DNA of 64,000 nt from Roseovarius sp. EL26 (lineage in GTDB: Bacteria > Pseudomonadota > Alphaproteobacteria > Rhodobacterales > Rhodobacteraceae): assembly GCF_900327775.1 (NCBI RefSeq), contig NZ_OUMZ01000007.1:1351606-1415605 (forward strand), read 5' to 3'. The notes beneath the pieces are model-generated. The model saw only the letters and a program-made list of their open reading frames with translations, ran no database searches and was not told the DNA's origin. Position numbers and translations under genes: made by a program. Shown in pieces: positions 43,947 through 51,651 of this stretch (position 1 is the first letter of the stretch; every line of letters begins with the position of its first letter).

Positions 43947-45017
43947 ATGTCTTCAACCGATGCACAGGGCCCGCGGCCCACTCGAATCGTCTGTATCCTG
44001 GTGCCGCGCTTTAATATGATGAGCGTGGTCAGCCTGCTGGAGCCCCTGCGCATTGCCAACTATCTTTCGCCGTCGCCCCTCTATGAAACCACGTTCTGCG
44101 CGACCGACGCAGGAGAAGTTTGGGCCAGTAACGGCATGCCAATTCGATGTGAAGGCCTTCCAGAAAAGCTTAATCAAGATGATCTCGTTCTGCTCATCGG
44201 CAGCTGGGGGGCGGAACATTACTCCGATACCAGATTATTGTCTTGGCTCAGGCGTGCGGACCGGCAAGGCATTCGGCAATGTGCCGTCGAAATGGCCCCC
44301 TATATTTTTGCCCGCGCCGGTTTGTTAACGGGCAGACGCGCCACAGTTCACTGGTCTTATCTACCTGGATTTAAAGAGGTTTTCCCCGATATAAATGGCC
44401 AAGAACAGCTATTTACCAGTGATGGCCGGATCATGACCTGCGCGGGATCATCTGCTGGTCTGGATTTTATGCTCGATCAAATTCGCCAAAACCACGGCGA
44501 TGCATTGGTTGGCGAAATTTCGGACAATATCCTGCATCACCCCGTGCGGGATTCGACACATTCCCAGCGCAAGACATTGGGGCACGGGCTTGAGGGCTTA
44601 CCGCAAAACGTCAGCACCGTGGTTGAGCTGATGGATCAGCATTTGGTTGAGCCCTTAACAGTCCCCCAACTGGCAGAGCAGGTCGGGATTTCGCAACGGC
44701 AACTTGAGCGCCAGTTCAACACGGCGATTGGCTGCAGCGTGGTGCAGTTCGGGCTGCTACTCAGACTCCAACATGCGCGTGTATTACTGATTTCCACAGA
44801 TCTTGGCGTGCGCGAAATTGCCACCGCTTCCGGCTTTAATTCTCTGTCTCATTTTGCCTATTCATTTCGCAAATGTTTTGGCCGCAAGCCACGGGAATAC
44901 CGCCAGGCCTGGCCCAAACACAAAGAGGCGCCCGACTGGCCCGGCACTTTGTCCAATTATCTTGAGACGCTGAAGCTAAAACAGCACGGGCTTACCCCGA
45001 TTGACGAAGCGCATTGA
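43947..45017 (+). CDS. GlxA-family (DJ-1/PfpI plus AraC) transcriptional activator, probable carnitine/betaine regulator
   Basis: A 356-residue regulator with an N-terminal DJ-1/PfpI-like sensor domain (RIVCILVPRFNMMSVVSLLEPLRIAN, VLLIGSWGAEH) and a C-terminal AraC DNA-binding domain with two helix-turn-helices (LTVPQLAEQVGISQRQLERQF and GVREIATASGFNSLSHFAYSFRKCFGRKPREYR). This branch includes CdhR, GbdR and other regulators of carnitine and betaine catabolism. It sits between the two carnitine operons and its 3' end overlaps the dehydrogenase gene by 26 bases on the other strand. Confidence 0.9.
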   Translation: MSSTDAQGPRPTRIVCILVPRFNMMSVVSLLEPLRIANYLSPSPLYETTFCATDAGEVWASNGMPIRCEGLPEKLNQDDLVLLIGSWGAEHYSDTRLLSWLRRADRQGIRQCAVEMAPYIFARAGLLTGRRATVHWSYLPGFKEVFPDINGQEQLFTSDGRIMTCAGSSAGLDFMLDQIRQNHGDALVGEISDNILHHPVRDSTHSQRKTLGHGLEGLPQNVSTVVELMDQHLVEPLTVPQLAEQVGISQRQLERQFNTAIGCSVVQFGLLLRLQHARVLLISTDLGVREIATASGFNSLSHFAYSFRKCFGRKPREYRQAWPKHKEAPDWPGTLSNYLETLKLKQHGLTPIDEAH

Positions 45018-45939
45018 GCACAGCAACAATCTTGGCATCCCGATCTGCCGCCATATCCTCAAAATCGCGATCCCCCGCGATGCTATTACAACCATCGACC
45101 ATGCGATCGCGCAATTCTTGCGTCAGCTCAGGTGCGTCCAGCCGTGTCCACGGCCATTTCAGCGCTGGCCCAAACTGATCGAGGTTAGTGGCCATGCCAC
45201 CCGCTCCGCAAGCCACATGAAACGCCATGCATTGCCCCTGCACTACCATCCTCGGCGCAGGGCCGTTGATCAGTGCAATGTCGATATCTTCCGGTGTAGC
45301 CTCTCCGGCCGCCACCATATGCAACGCCTCGCGCCACAAGGCCTCCTGCAGGCGGGTGGCTACAAAGCCGGGGATTTCCTTTTTCATGATCAATGGCGCT
45401 TTGCCAGCCGCCTCGTAAAACGCACCCGCCCAAGCAACAGCCGCCGGATCGGTTTGCTTGCCGCCGACAATTTCGACCAATGGCAATAAATACGGTGGGT
45501 TAAACGGATGCCCGATCACGCACCGTGCAGGCGTCTGACAGCCAGCCTGAATTTCTGTCATCGTCAGGCCGGATGTGGACGAACCGATCACGATATTTTC
45601 TGGCAGCAACTCCCCCATACGGGCATAAAGCGTCTGTTTGATTTCCAGCCGCTCGGGCGCGCTTTCTTGCACAAATTGCGCGCCATCAAGCGCCATCTCA
45701 AGATCTGTTGTTACGGTCAGCCGGGCGCGCGATGCACCTGCATCCAACCCAAGCGTTTCAAGGCTGATCCAAGCGGTATCGACGATGGCATCAAATGCTG
45801 CGCGCTCGCTCTCATCATGGATATAGGCGGTAACGTCATAGCCCCGCGCCAGAAAATGCGCAGCCCAGCCACCGCCGATTGGCCCGGCACCAAGGCTTGT
45901 CACTCGCGTGACTGAATGGGGATCAAGGTACATGGTCAT
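44992..45939 (-). CDS. L-carnitine 3-dehydrogenase (3-hydroxyacyl-CoA dehydrogenase family)
   Basis: Oxidises L-carnitine to 3-dehydrocarnitine with NAD+. The 315-residue protein has an N-terminal Rossmann fold (VTSLGAGPIGGGWAAHFLARGYDV), QESAPERLEIKQ, SSTSGLTMTEIQ, and the active His in IGHPFNPPYLLPLVE. The length and the C-terminal tail fit carnitine dehydrogenase rather than a fatty-acid enzyme. The start is ATG 45939 (overlapping the preceding stop, ATGA) or ATG 45933, which is better spaced from AAAGGGGA. It is the last gene of the three-gene operon with the hydratase and aldehyde dehydrogenase. Confidence 0.88.
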   Translation of the reverse strand: MTMYLDPHSVTRVTSLGAGPIGGGWAAHFLARGYDVTAYIHDESERAAFDAIVDTAWISLETLGLDAGASRARLTVTTDLEMALDGAQFVQESAPERLEIKQTLYARMGELLPENIVIGSSTSGLTMTEIQAGCQTPARCVIGHPFNPPYLLPLVEIVGGKQTDPAAVAWAGAFYEAAGKAPLIMKKEIPGFVATRLQEALWREALHMVAAGEATPEDIDIALINGPAPRMVVQGQCMAFHVACGAGGMATNLDQFGPALKWPWTRLDAPELTQELRDRMVDGCNSIAGDRDFEDMAADRDAKIVAVLNALRQSG

Positions 45940-46739
45940 TCCCCTTTGAAATTGGGTTCACGTTTTTCAACAAAAGCCGCGACACCTTCAGCCGCGTCAT
46001 CCGATTTCAACATCTTTTTATAGGTCGGTAGGCCGTCGCCGCGCATCTTAGCAAAGGCGTCCTCAAGCGGTACACATTCGATGGCACGCTGCACTTCCTT
46101 GACGCTTTGCATCGCCAGCGGGGCCGACCATGCAACTGAAGCGGCCCATTCGCGCGCGGCATCCATCAACTCATCCTTTGGCACAACCTTGTTGACCAAA
46201 CCGTAGCCCGCCGCCTCTTCTGCGCTCATACGACGCCCAAGCAGGAACATCTCCATCGCAATGTTATGCGGAATGCGGCGCGGCAAGCGTTGCAAGGCCC
46301 CTGCATCAGGAACGATCCCAAGCGGCATCTCGGGTAGGCCAAATTCCACATGATCAGCCGCAATCAGCAGATCACAGCCCAGCGCCATCTCAAACCCGCC
46401 ACCAATGGCCAAGCCGTTGATTGCAGCAATAACCGGTTTGTTGAGTGCCCAGTTTTCGGTCAGCCCGGTGAAACCACCAAAACCATAATCATCACTTTCC
46501 CACCAGTTATCGAGGCTCATCTCGCCCGCATTGAGCGCCTTGAGATCCCAGCCAGCTGAGAAAATCTTATCCCCCCCGCCAGTCAGAATGGCACATCGAA
46601 GATCTTTGTCTTCGTGCAACTCCTGAAATGCTGCGGCAAGCGCCTGCGATGTTGGCACATCGATCGCATTCACTTTGGGCCGGTCCAGCGTAATTTCCAA
46701 CACGTGGCCCTCACGTACCACTTTCACTTCGTCTGACAT
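45936..46739 (-). CDS. Enoyl-CoA hydratase family protein, crotonobetainyl-CoA hydratase-like
   Basis: A 267-residue crotonase-fold enzyme. The oxyanion-hole segments are FSAGWDLKALNAG and INGLAIGGGFEMALGCDLLIAA, and the paired acids lie in FGLPEMPLGIVPDAGALQRLPR. The N-terminus DRPKVNAIDVPTSQAL and IPHNIAMEMFLLGRRMSAEEAAGYGLVNKV are close to CaiD, which interconverts crotonobetainyl-CoA and carnitinyl-CoA. The gene neighbours support that reaction. It overlaps the dehydrogenase gene and follows the aldehyde dehydrogenase gene by 59 bases. Confidence 0.85.
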   Translation of the reverse strand: MSDEVKVVREGHVLEITLDRPKVNAIDVPTSQALAAAFQELHEDKDLRCAILTGGGDKIFSAGWDLKALNAGEMSLDNWWESDDYGFGGFTGLTENWALNKPVIAAINGLAIGGGFEMALGCDLLIAADHVEFGLPEMPLGIVPDAGALQRLPRRIPHNIAMEMFLLGRRMSAEEAAGYGLVNKVVPKDELMDAAREWAASVAWSAPLAMQSVKEVQRAIECVPLEDAFAKMRGDGLPTYKKMLKSDDAAEGVAAFVEKREPNFKGE

Positions 46740-46798
46740 CAGTTGCTCCTATTGGGGGCGGATCTGACCGGTCCGCAGTTTTACATATTCGTATGCTA

Positions 46799-48280
46799 TC
46801 AGCGCATCACGAAGGGGTTTGCCATTGGCTCGTCCGAGGTGTTCATCCAGACCGTCTTAGGCCGGGTGTAGTCATACATCGCCTGCAAGCCACTTTCGCG
46901 CCCGTAACCAGAACCTTTGACGCCGCCAAACTCCGCAATCGGCGAGACGACACGGTAGGTATTTACCCAGACGATCCCTGCGCGCACCGCATCAGCCATG
47001 CGCAGGCTGCGCGCGCTGTCACGAGTGAAAATTCCCGCTGCCAAACCGTGCTCGGTATCATTGGCAAGGGTTATGACCTCCTCCTCTGTCTTGAAGCGCT
47101 GCACGCATAAGACAGGGCCAAACAGTTCAGTATCAACAATACGCAGATCCTGACGCGGGCAGGCTAGAATAGTAGGTTCAAAGAACAACCCGTCCATTCC
47201 TACTGGTCGCTGCCCGCCAGACAGAATTTCAGCACCCTCTTCTTGCGCAAATGCCAATTCACGCTCGATCATATCGCGCTGCCCAGTTGTGCACAGTGGA
47301 CCCATCTGTGTCTCTTCTAGCAGTGGATCACCGATATTGATCTCGCGCGCCTGTGCAACCATTCGTTCAAGGAATTCATCAGCAATATCTTCGTGCAGAT
47401 AAAGCCGCGACCCCGCGACGCAACTTTGACCAGTTGCGCCAAAAATACCGGCGATCGACGCATTTACTGCGCTTTCAATATTGGCGTCATCAAATACGAT
47501 GAATGGGGATTTACCTCCCAGCTCAAGGCTTACCTCAGCAAAGTTATTCTTTGAATTTTCAAGCACATGCCTGGCTGCCCCGGGCCCACCGGTAAAGGAA
47601 ATCCGTGCCACGTGTTTATGTGCGGTTAGGGTGCGCCCACACGGATCGCCATGCCCCGTGACAATGTTGACCACGCCCGGGGGAAACCCAGCCTCCTCAA
47701 TCAGCTGACCGAATTCCAGCATCGCAGCAGAAGCATGTTCAGAGGCTTTGAGCACAACCGTATTGCCCGCCGCCAGCGCCGGCCCGATTTTCACCGCGAC
47801 AAGGAACAGCTGGCTGTTCCAAGGCACCACGGCAGCCACAACACCTAATGGCTGCCGTTTGGTAAAGACAAACAGATCGGGTTTATCGATGGGCAGCGTC
47901 TCGCCGCTAATCTTATCGGCGCATCCGGCATAAAATTGGAAGAATTCCGAGATATACTTGGCCTGCCAGCGGGTTTCTTTAAGCATCTTACCAGTATCGA
48001 TGGTTTCGATCCGGCCCAGATCCTCGGACTTGTCAGCCAATAAATCACCCAGTCGGCGCAGGTGTTTCCCACGCTCTGTTGGGGTCATTTTGGACCATGG
48101 ACCATTCAAAAATGCTTCATGCGCCGCATTCACTGCCCGGTCAACATCGGCCTCGGTCGCCTCAGGAATGCGCGACCAGACCTGCCCAGTTGCTGGGTTC
48201 ACGCTCTCAAACGTGCCGCCATCTGCCGCATCCACCCATTCACCGCTGATCAACATCTGGTAGCTTTTTACATCGGTCAT
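46799..48280 (-). CDS. NAD-dependent aldehyde dehydrogenase, possibly 4-trimethylaminobutyraldehyde dehydrogenase
   Basis: A 493-residue aldehyde dehydrogenase with AAVVPWNSQLFLVAVKIGPALAAGN, SFTGGPGAARHV, catalytic Glu in SLELGGKSP and catalytic Cys in ATGQSCVAGSRLY. ALDH genes next to carnitine operons often oxidise 4-trimethylaminobutyraldehyde to gamma-butyrobetaine, or betaine aldehyde to betaine; sequence alone does not decide. It is the first gene of its operon and divergent from the hydrolase gene at 48419. Confidence 0.88.
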   Translation of the reverse strand: MTDVKSYQMLISGEWVDAADGGTFESVNPATGQVWSRIPEATEADVDRAVNAAHEAFLNGPWSKMTPTERGKHLRRLGDLLADKSEDLGRIETIDTGKMLKETRWQAKYISEFFQFYAGCADKISGETLPIDKPDLFVFTKRQPLGVVAAVVPWNSQLFLVAVKIGPALAAGNTVVLKASEHASAAMLEFGQLIEEAGFPPGVVNIVTGHGDPCGRTLTAHKHVARISFTGGPGAARHVLENSKNNFAEVSLELGGKSPFIVFDDANIESAVNASIAGIFGATGQSCVAGSRLYLHEDIADEFLERMVAQAREINIGDPLLEETQMGPLCTTGQRDMIERELAFAQEEGAEILSGGQRPVGMDGLFFEPTILACPRQDLRIVDTELFGPVLCVQRFKTEEEVITLANDTEHGLAAGIFTRDSARSLRMADAVRAGIVWVNTYRVVSPIAEFGGVKGSGYGRESGLQAMYDYTRPKTVWMNTSDEPMANPFVMR

Positions 48281-48324
48281 CTTATCGGCCTCCCTGCCAG
48301 TGATTCTTATCTTGAGAAGAATTG

Positions 48325-48340
48325 TCGCATGAATGTGCGA
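48325..48340. promoter_or_regulatory. Inverted repeat in the aldehyde dehydrogenase/hydrolase promoter region
   Basis: TCGCA and TGCGA arms with a six-base spacer, flanked by a second, wider TGTCG/CGACA pair (to about 48350). It lies in the 138-base divergent region between genes starting at 48280 and 48419. A regulator site is plausible, not shown. Confidence 0.35.
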
Positions 48341-48418
48341 TTTATCGACACTTGATGGCGAAATATTTCAATGCAGATCGAAGCCTTCCAGCATAGCCTC
48401 AAACCAAAGGAGATCCGC

Positions 48419-49225
48419 ATGCCAATTTCACCAGATGGAACCGCTTATGACCGCACCGGCCCACGAGATGCCCCCAGTGTTGTGTTGATCCATGGGCTCG
48501 GGCTGAATCGTGAGGTCTGGCAATGGATGCTACCCGCGCTGAGTGATACCTATGATGTGGTGACCTATGACCTTTATGGACACGGTCAAAGCGCGGCCCC
48601 GCCAAAAACGCCCAGCTTGGCGCTATTATCAACCCAGCTTGACGGGCTGATGGAAACGCTAGGCGTATCATCCGCCACTATTATCGGGTTCTCACTGGGC
48701 GGCATGATTTGCCGCCGCTTTGCGCAGGATTATCCGCAAAAAACCCAAGCGCTGGTTATTCTGAATTCCCCTCACCGCCGCACGCCCGAGGCGCAAACCG
48801 CCATTCTGGCACGAGTTGATCAGGCCCGCGACAATGGCCCTCAGGCCACGGTCGAGCATGCGCTGCAACGTTGGTTTACAGACGGCTTTCGCGCCGCCAA
48901 CCCCAATATGATGCAGCGGGTTCGCAACTGGGTTTTGGCTAATGATCCAGCCATCTACCCCACGATCTACCGCGTTCTGGCAGAAGGCATTGATGAAATT
49001 ACCGATCCTGCGATCCAGCTATCGCTGCCCGTTTTTGTGATCACGGCGGACGAAGATTATGGCAATGGACCCGAAATGACCAAAGCGATTGCTGCGAACA
49101 TTGATGGCAGCGAAGCCCTGATTTTACCGGGGCTACGCCACATGGCGTTGGCGGAAGATCCAGATGCGGTCAATCATCCGATCCGGGCGTTTCTAGATAG
49201 CCTATCAACAAACACAAACCCTTAG
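48419..49225 (+). CDS. Alpha/beta hydrolase
   Basis: A 268-residue soluble hydrolase. It has an oxyanion strand LIHGLGLNREVW, the nucleophile elbow IIGFSLGGMICRRF, catalytic Asp near ITADEDYG and His in LPGLRHMALAEDP. ATG 48419 has AAGGAG directly upstream; an earlier ATG at 48371 is less likely. The family covers esterases, enol-lactonases and thioesterases. A thioesterase role, freeing betaine from betainyl-CoA, would complete the carnitine route, but known betainyl-CoA thioesterases are of another fold. Confidence 0.85.
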   Translation: MPISPDGTAYDRTGPRDAPSVVLIHGLGLNREVWQWMLPALSDTYDVVTYDLYGHGQSAAPPKTPSLALLSTQLDGLMETLGVSSATIIGFSLGGMICRRFAQDYPQKTQALVILNSPHRRTPEAQTAILARVDQARDNGPQATVEHALQRWFTDGFRAANPNMMQRVRNWVLANDPAIYPTIYRVLAEGIDEITDPAIQLSLPVFVITADEDYGNGPEMTKAIAANIDGSEALILPGLRHMALAEDPDAVNHPIRAFLDSLSTNTNP

Positions 49226-49230
49226 CCAAA

Positions 49231-50268
49231 TTACGCCAATGCAGCGTCGGCGGTGCGCTCCTGATCAATCAGGATCTCCAGCTGACGCCGATACCGCAAC
49301 TGCCCGCCATCGATCGGCAGGTCGATGTGAGGCGTTCGCTTGCCCGACATCCCTTTTTGCACTGCATTCAAAACCTCGCGGTCTTCTTCAAAGGCATGTT
49401 TCACATCATCACTCATCATCTGTGATAGGCCCTCGTCATCCGGGCGGATATTGCGCAATTGGAACCAGTAATAGCGAGTTCTATCCCTCGTCTCAGGTGT
49501 CATAAAGTTATAGCTGTCCATGACAAAGGTTTTCTCATGTAGCGCACCGCCCTCACCACCTGTGCCAGCAGGTGTAAAGACAGCTTTGATCAGCGCATGG
49601 CAGGGATAGCGCACCTCGTAATGCTGAAGTCGATCACAGTTACCCTCAAACTCTACGATCTTGGCATAGAACGGTGCCGGTTCCACATCCATCATCCAGC
49701 GCCAGACGGTGATGCCATCCTCGGCCTTGGTGATCCTGAGGGGGGTATCCACGGTCGCCGCCTGCCCAAACGAAGATTGATGAACCCAGGCAACATGAGT
49801 AGGGTCCAGCAGGTTGTCGGTGACATAAAGATAGTTGCAATCAATCTCGAGCGCCTTGCCACGGTTCATCCCCCACGCCGGATCATCGAAGTTCTCAATC
49901 TCGAAAATTTCATCAGTGCTGGCCAGTGCTGGGTTACCCATCCAGATCCAAACTAGCCCATAACGTTCCTCAATCGGGTAAGCGTGCACCTTGGCATTGG
50001 ATGGAATGCCGCCCTTGCCCGGCGCACGAATGCATTGGCCACTGCAATTGAAGGTCAACCCGTGATATCCGCATTCCACTGCATCACCTTTGCGTCGCCC
50101 CTTGGTCAGCGGTAGTTTTCGATGCGGGCAGGCGTTTTCAAGCGCCACAACAGCACCTGTACTATCGCGAAACATGCAAATGCTTTCCTCAAGCAGGATC
50201 ACCTCCTGCAAATCATCCGAAATTTCATCGGCCCACGCCGCCACATACCAGGCATTCTTCAAAAACAT
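49231..50268 (-). CDS. Rieske-type oxygenase (VanA-like)
   Basis: A 345-residue oxygenase component. The N-terminal Rieske 2Fe-2S cluster ligands are in ACPHRKLPL and CGYHGLTFNCSG. The mononuclear iron site is in NLLDPTHVAWVHQSSFG (Asp and two His). It is closest in layout to vanillate O-demethylase VanA and related O/N-demethylases. I choose ATG 50268, giving MFLKNAWYVAAW, with AAGGGA upstream. Such enzymes need a reductase; none is next to it. It is divergent from the second Rieske gene at 50400. Confidence 0.88.
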   Translation of the reverse strand: MFLKNAWYVAAWADEISDDLQEVILLEESICMFRDSTGAVVALENACPHRKLPLTKGRRKGDAVECGYHGLTFNCSGQCIRAPGKGGIPSNAKVHAYPIEERYGLVWIWMGNPALASTDEIFEIENFDDPAWGMNRGKALEIDCNYLYVTDNLLDPTHVAWVHQSSFGQAATVDTPLRITKAEDGITVWRWMMDVEPAPFYAKIVEFEGNCDRLQHYEVRYPCHALIKAVFTPAGTGGEGGALHEKTFVMDSYNFMTPETRDRTRYYWFQLRNIRPDDEGLSQMMSDDVKHAFEEDREVLNAVQKGMSGKRTPHIDLPIDGGQLRYRRQLEILIDQERTADAALA

Positions 50269-50291
50269 TCCAGCTTCCCTTCTCTTCTTTT

Positions 50292-50356
50292 CGTGATCAC
50301 GGGTAACTTTATTCAGCATGACAGCTTGATAGAATCGATAAACTGTGATCACAGTT
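50292..50356. promoter_or_regulatory. Two palindromes between divergent Rieske genes, candidate GntR operators
   Basis: The perfect 10-base palindrome CGTGATCACG (50292-50301) and the perfect 16-base palindrome AACTGTGATCACAGTT (50341-50356) share the core GTGATCAC, 49 bases apart. They lie within the 131-base promoter region. GntR/FCD-type regulators bind such GT-N-AC palindromes, and one is encoded at 53339. The core also resembles a CRP half-site pair. Confidence 0.65.
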
Positions 50357-50399
50357 ATCTGTGTAAGATCCTCTTCATGGCAAATCAAGGCAGTGTTTC

Positions 50400-51560
50400 A
50401 TGCTCGACAAAACCAATAACGACGTTGACCTCATCCACCTTGAACTGGCGGATCGCCTGAAGCGCCCACCCGAAGAAGCCTGGGCCATGCCCGCGGAATT
50501 CTATACCTCATCTGCGTTTCTTGAGGTCGAAACAGAACAGATCCTGCGGCGCGAATGGATGTGTGTGGGTCATGTTGGTGAGCTGCGCAATCGAGGTGAT
50601 TTTTTCACCACCGAGCTGCTGGATGAGCAACTTTTGATCGTGCGCGACGCCGAAGGAACCGTACGTGTGTTGTCAAATGTCTGCCGTCATCGCGGCAACC
50701 GCGTGGCCGAAGGCGCGGGCAATGCACGTAAATTTATCTGCCAGTATCACAATTGGACCTACGATACGACCGGGGCCCTTAAGGTTGCCCCGATGATGCG
50801 CAAGCAGGCCCTCTTTGACCAATCAAAATGTGGATTACCTGAATTTGCCTCAGAAATATGGAAAGGCTGGATTTTTGTTAATCTTGATGGCGCAGCAGAG
50901 TCACTGGCCCCCCGCATCGATGACCTGTCCGGCGTTATCCACAACTACCATCAAGAAGATCGCTTTCTCGTCTTCATGGAAGAAGATGTTTGGCACTGTA
51001 ACTGGAAGGCCCTCTTCGAAAACTTCATGGAAGGTTACCATCTCAGCTCGACGCATTTGACCACATTGCACCCGATCACCCCAACTAAGCTTTGCAAAAA
51101 GATGCGTTCGGGCGAGGGCTGGACAGGGTATCACGCCTTTTATGATCCAGAACATCCTCCACGTGGCCCATTTCACCCTGATCTCACTGAGGAAGAACAA
51201 AACAATTCCCCAATGTACGGCGTCTATCCAAACCTGATGGTGGGGATGGGTACGGATTTTACATTGTTCATGATCATCCGCCCGGATGGGGCAGACAGGG
51301 TGCGGATCCGCTGGGGGGTCACCGGACAAAAAGATGAACCTACATCAGGTGCCACCAAAGCCTATGTCGATCTGTGCCGCGCCTTCAATATTGAGGACAA
51401 AGAGAAGCTTAAAATCTTACAAACAGCCCTCAAAACCCGTGGTTATAAAGGCGGCCCTTTAGCCCCAGATGACTTTGAAGGTACGATCTGGGATTTCATC
51501 CAATATATCGCACGCAAGACAATAGAACCAACCAATCACTCGGCAAACATCGACAAATAG
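50400..51560 (+). CDS. Rieske-type oxygenase alpha subunit, quaternary-amine type candidate
   Basis: A 386-residue oxygenase component. Rieske ligands are in NVCRHRGNRV and FICQYHNW. The iron site is in NWKALFENFMEGYHLSSTH: His 214, His 219 and a later acid. The bridging acid between the two metal centres is Glu 211, where most Rieske oxygenases have Asp; Glu at this place is known in carnitine monooxygenase CntA. Together with the carnitine genes nearby this suggests oxidation of carnitine, betaine or a related trimethylamine compound. No reductase partner is adjacent. Confidence 0.87.
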   Translation: MLDKTNNDVDLIHLELADRLKRPPEEAWAMPAEFYTSSAFLEVETEQILRREWMCVGHVGELRNRGDFFTTELLDEQLLIVRDAEGTVRVLSNVCRHRGNRVAEGAGNARKFICQYHNWTYDTTGALKVAPMMRKQALFDQSKCGLPEFASEIWKGWIFVNLDGAAESLAPRIDDLSGVIHNYHQEDRFLVFMEEDVWHCNWKALFENFMEGYHLSSTHLTTLHPITPTKLCKKMRSGEGWTGYHAFYDPEHPPRGPFHPDLTEEEQNNSPMYGVYPNLMVGMGTDFTLFMIIRPDGADRVRIRWGVTGQKDEPTSGATKAYVDLCRAFNIEDKEKLKILQTALKTRGYKGGPLAPDDFEGTIWDFIQYIARKTIEPTNHSANIDK

Positions 51561-51651
51561 ACATTATCCATTGCGAGGTGGCGAAAAATCGAAAGTCCAC
51601 AAAGTACCCAACAGTCTTAATAAAATGACAGCGACCAATAGGGAAAAGAAA

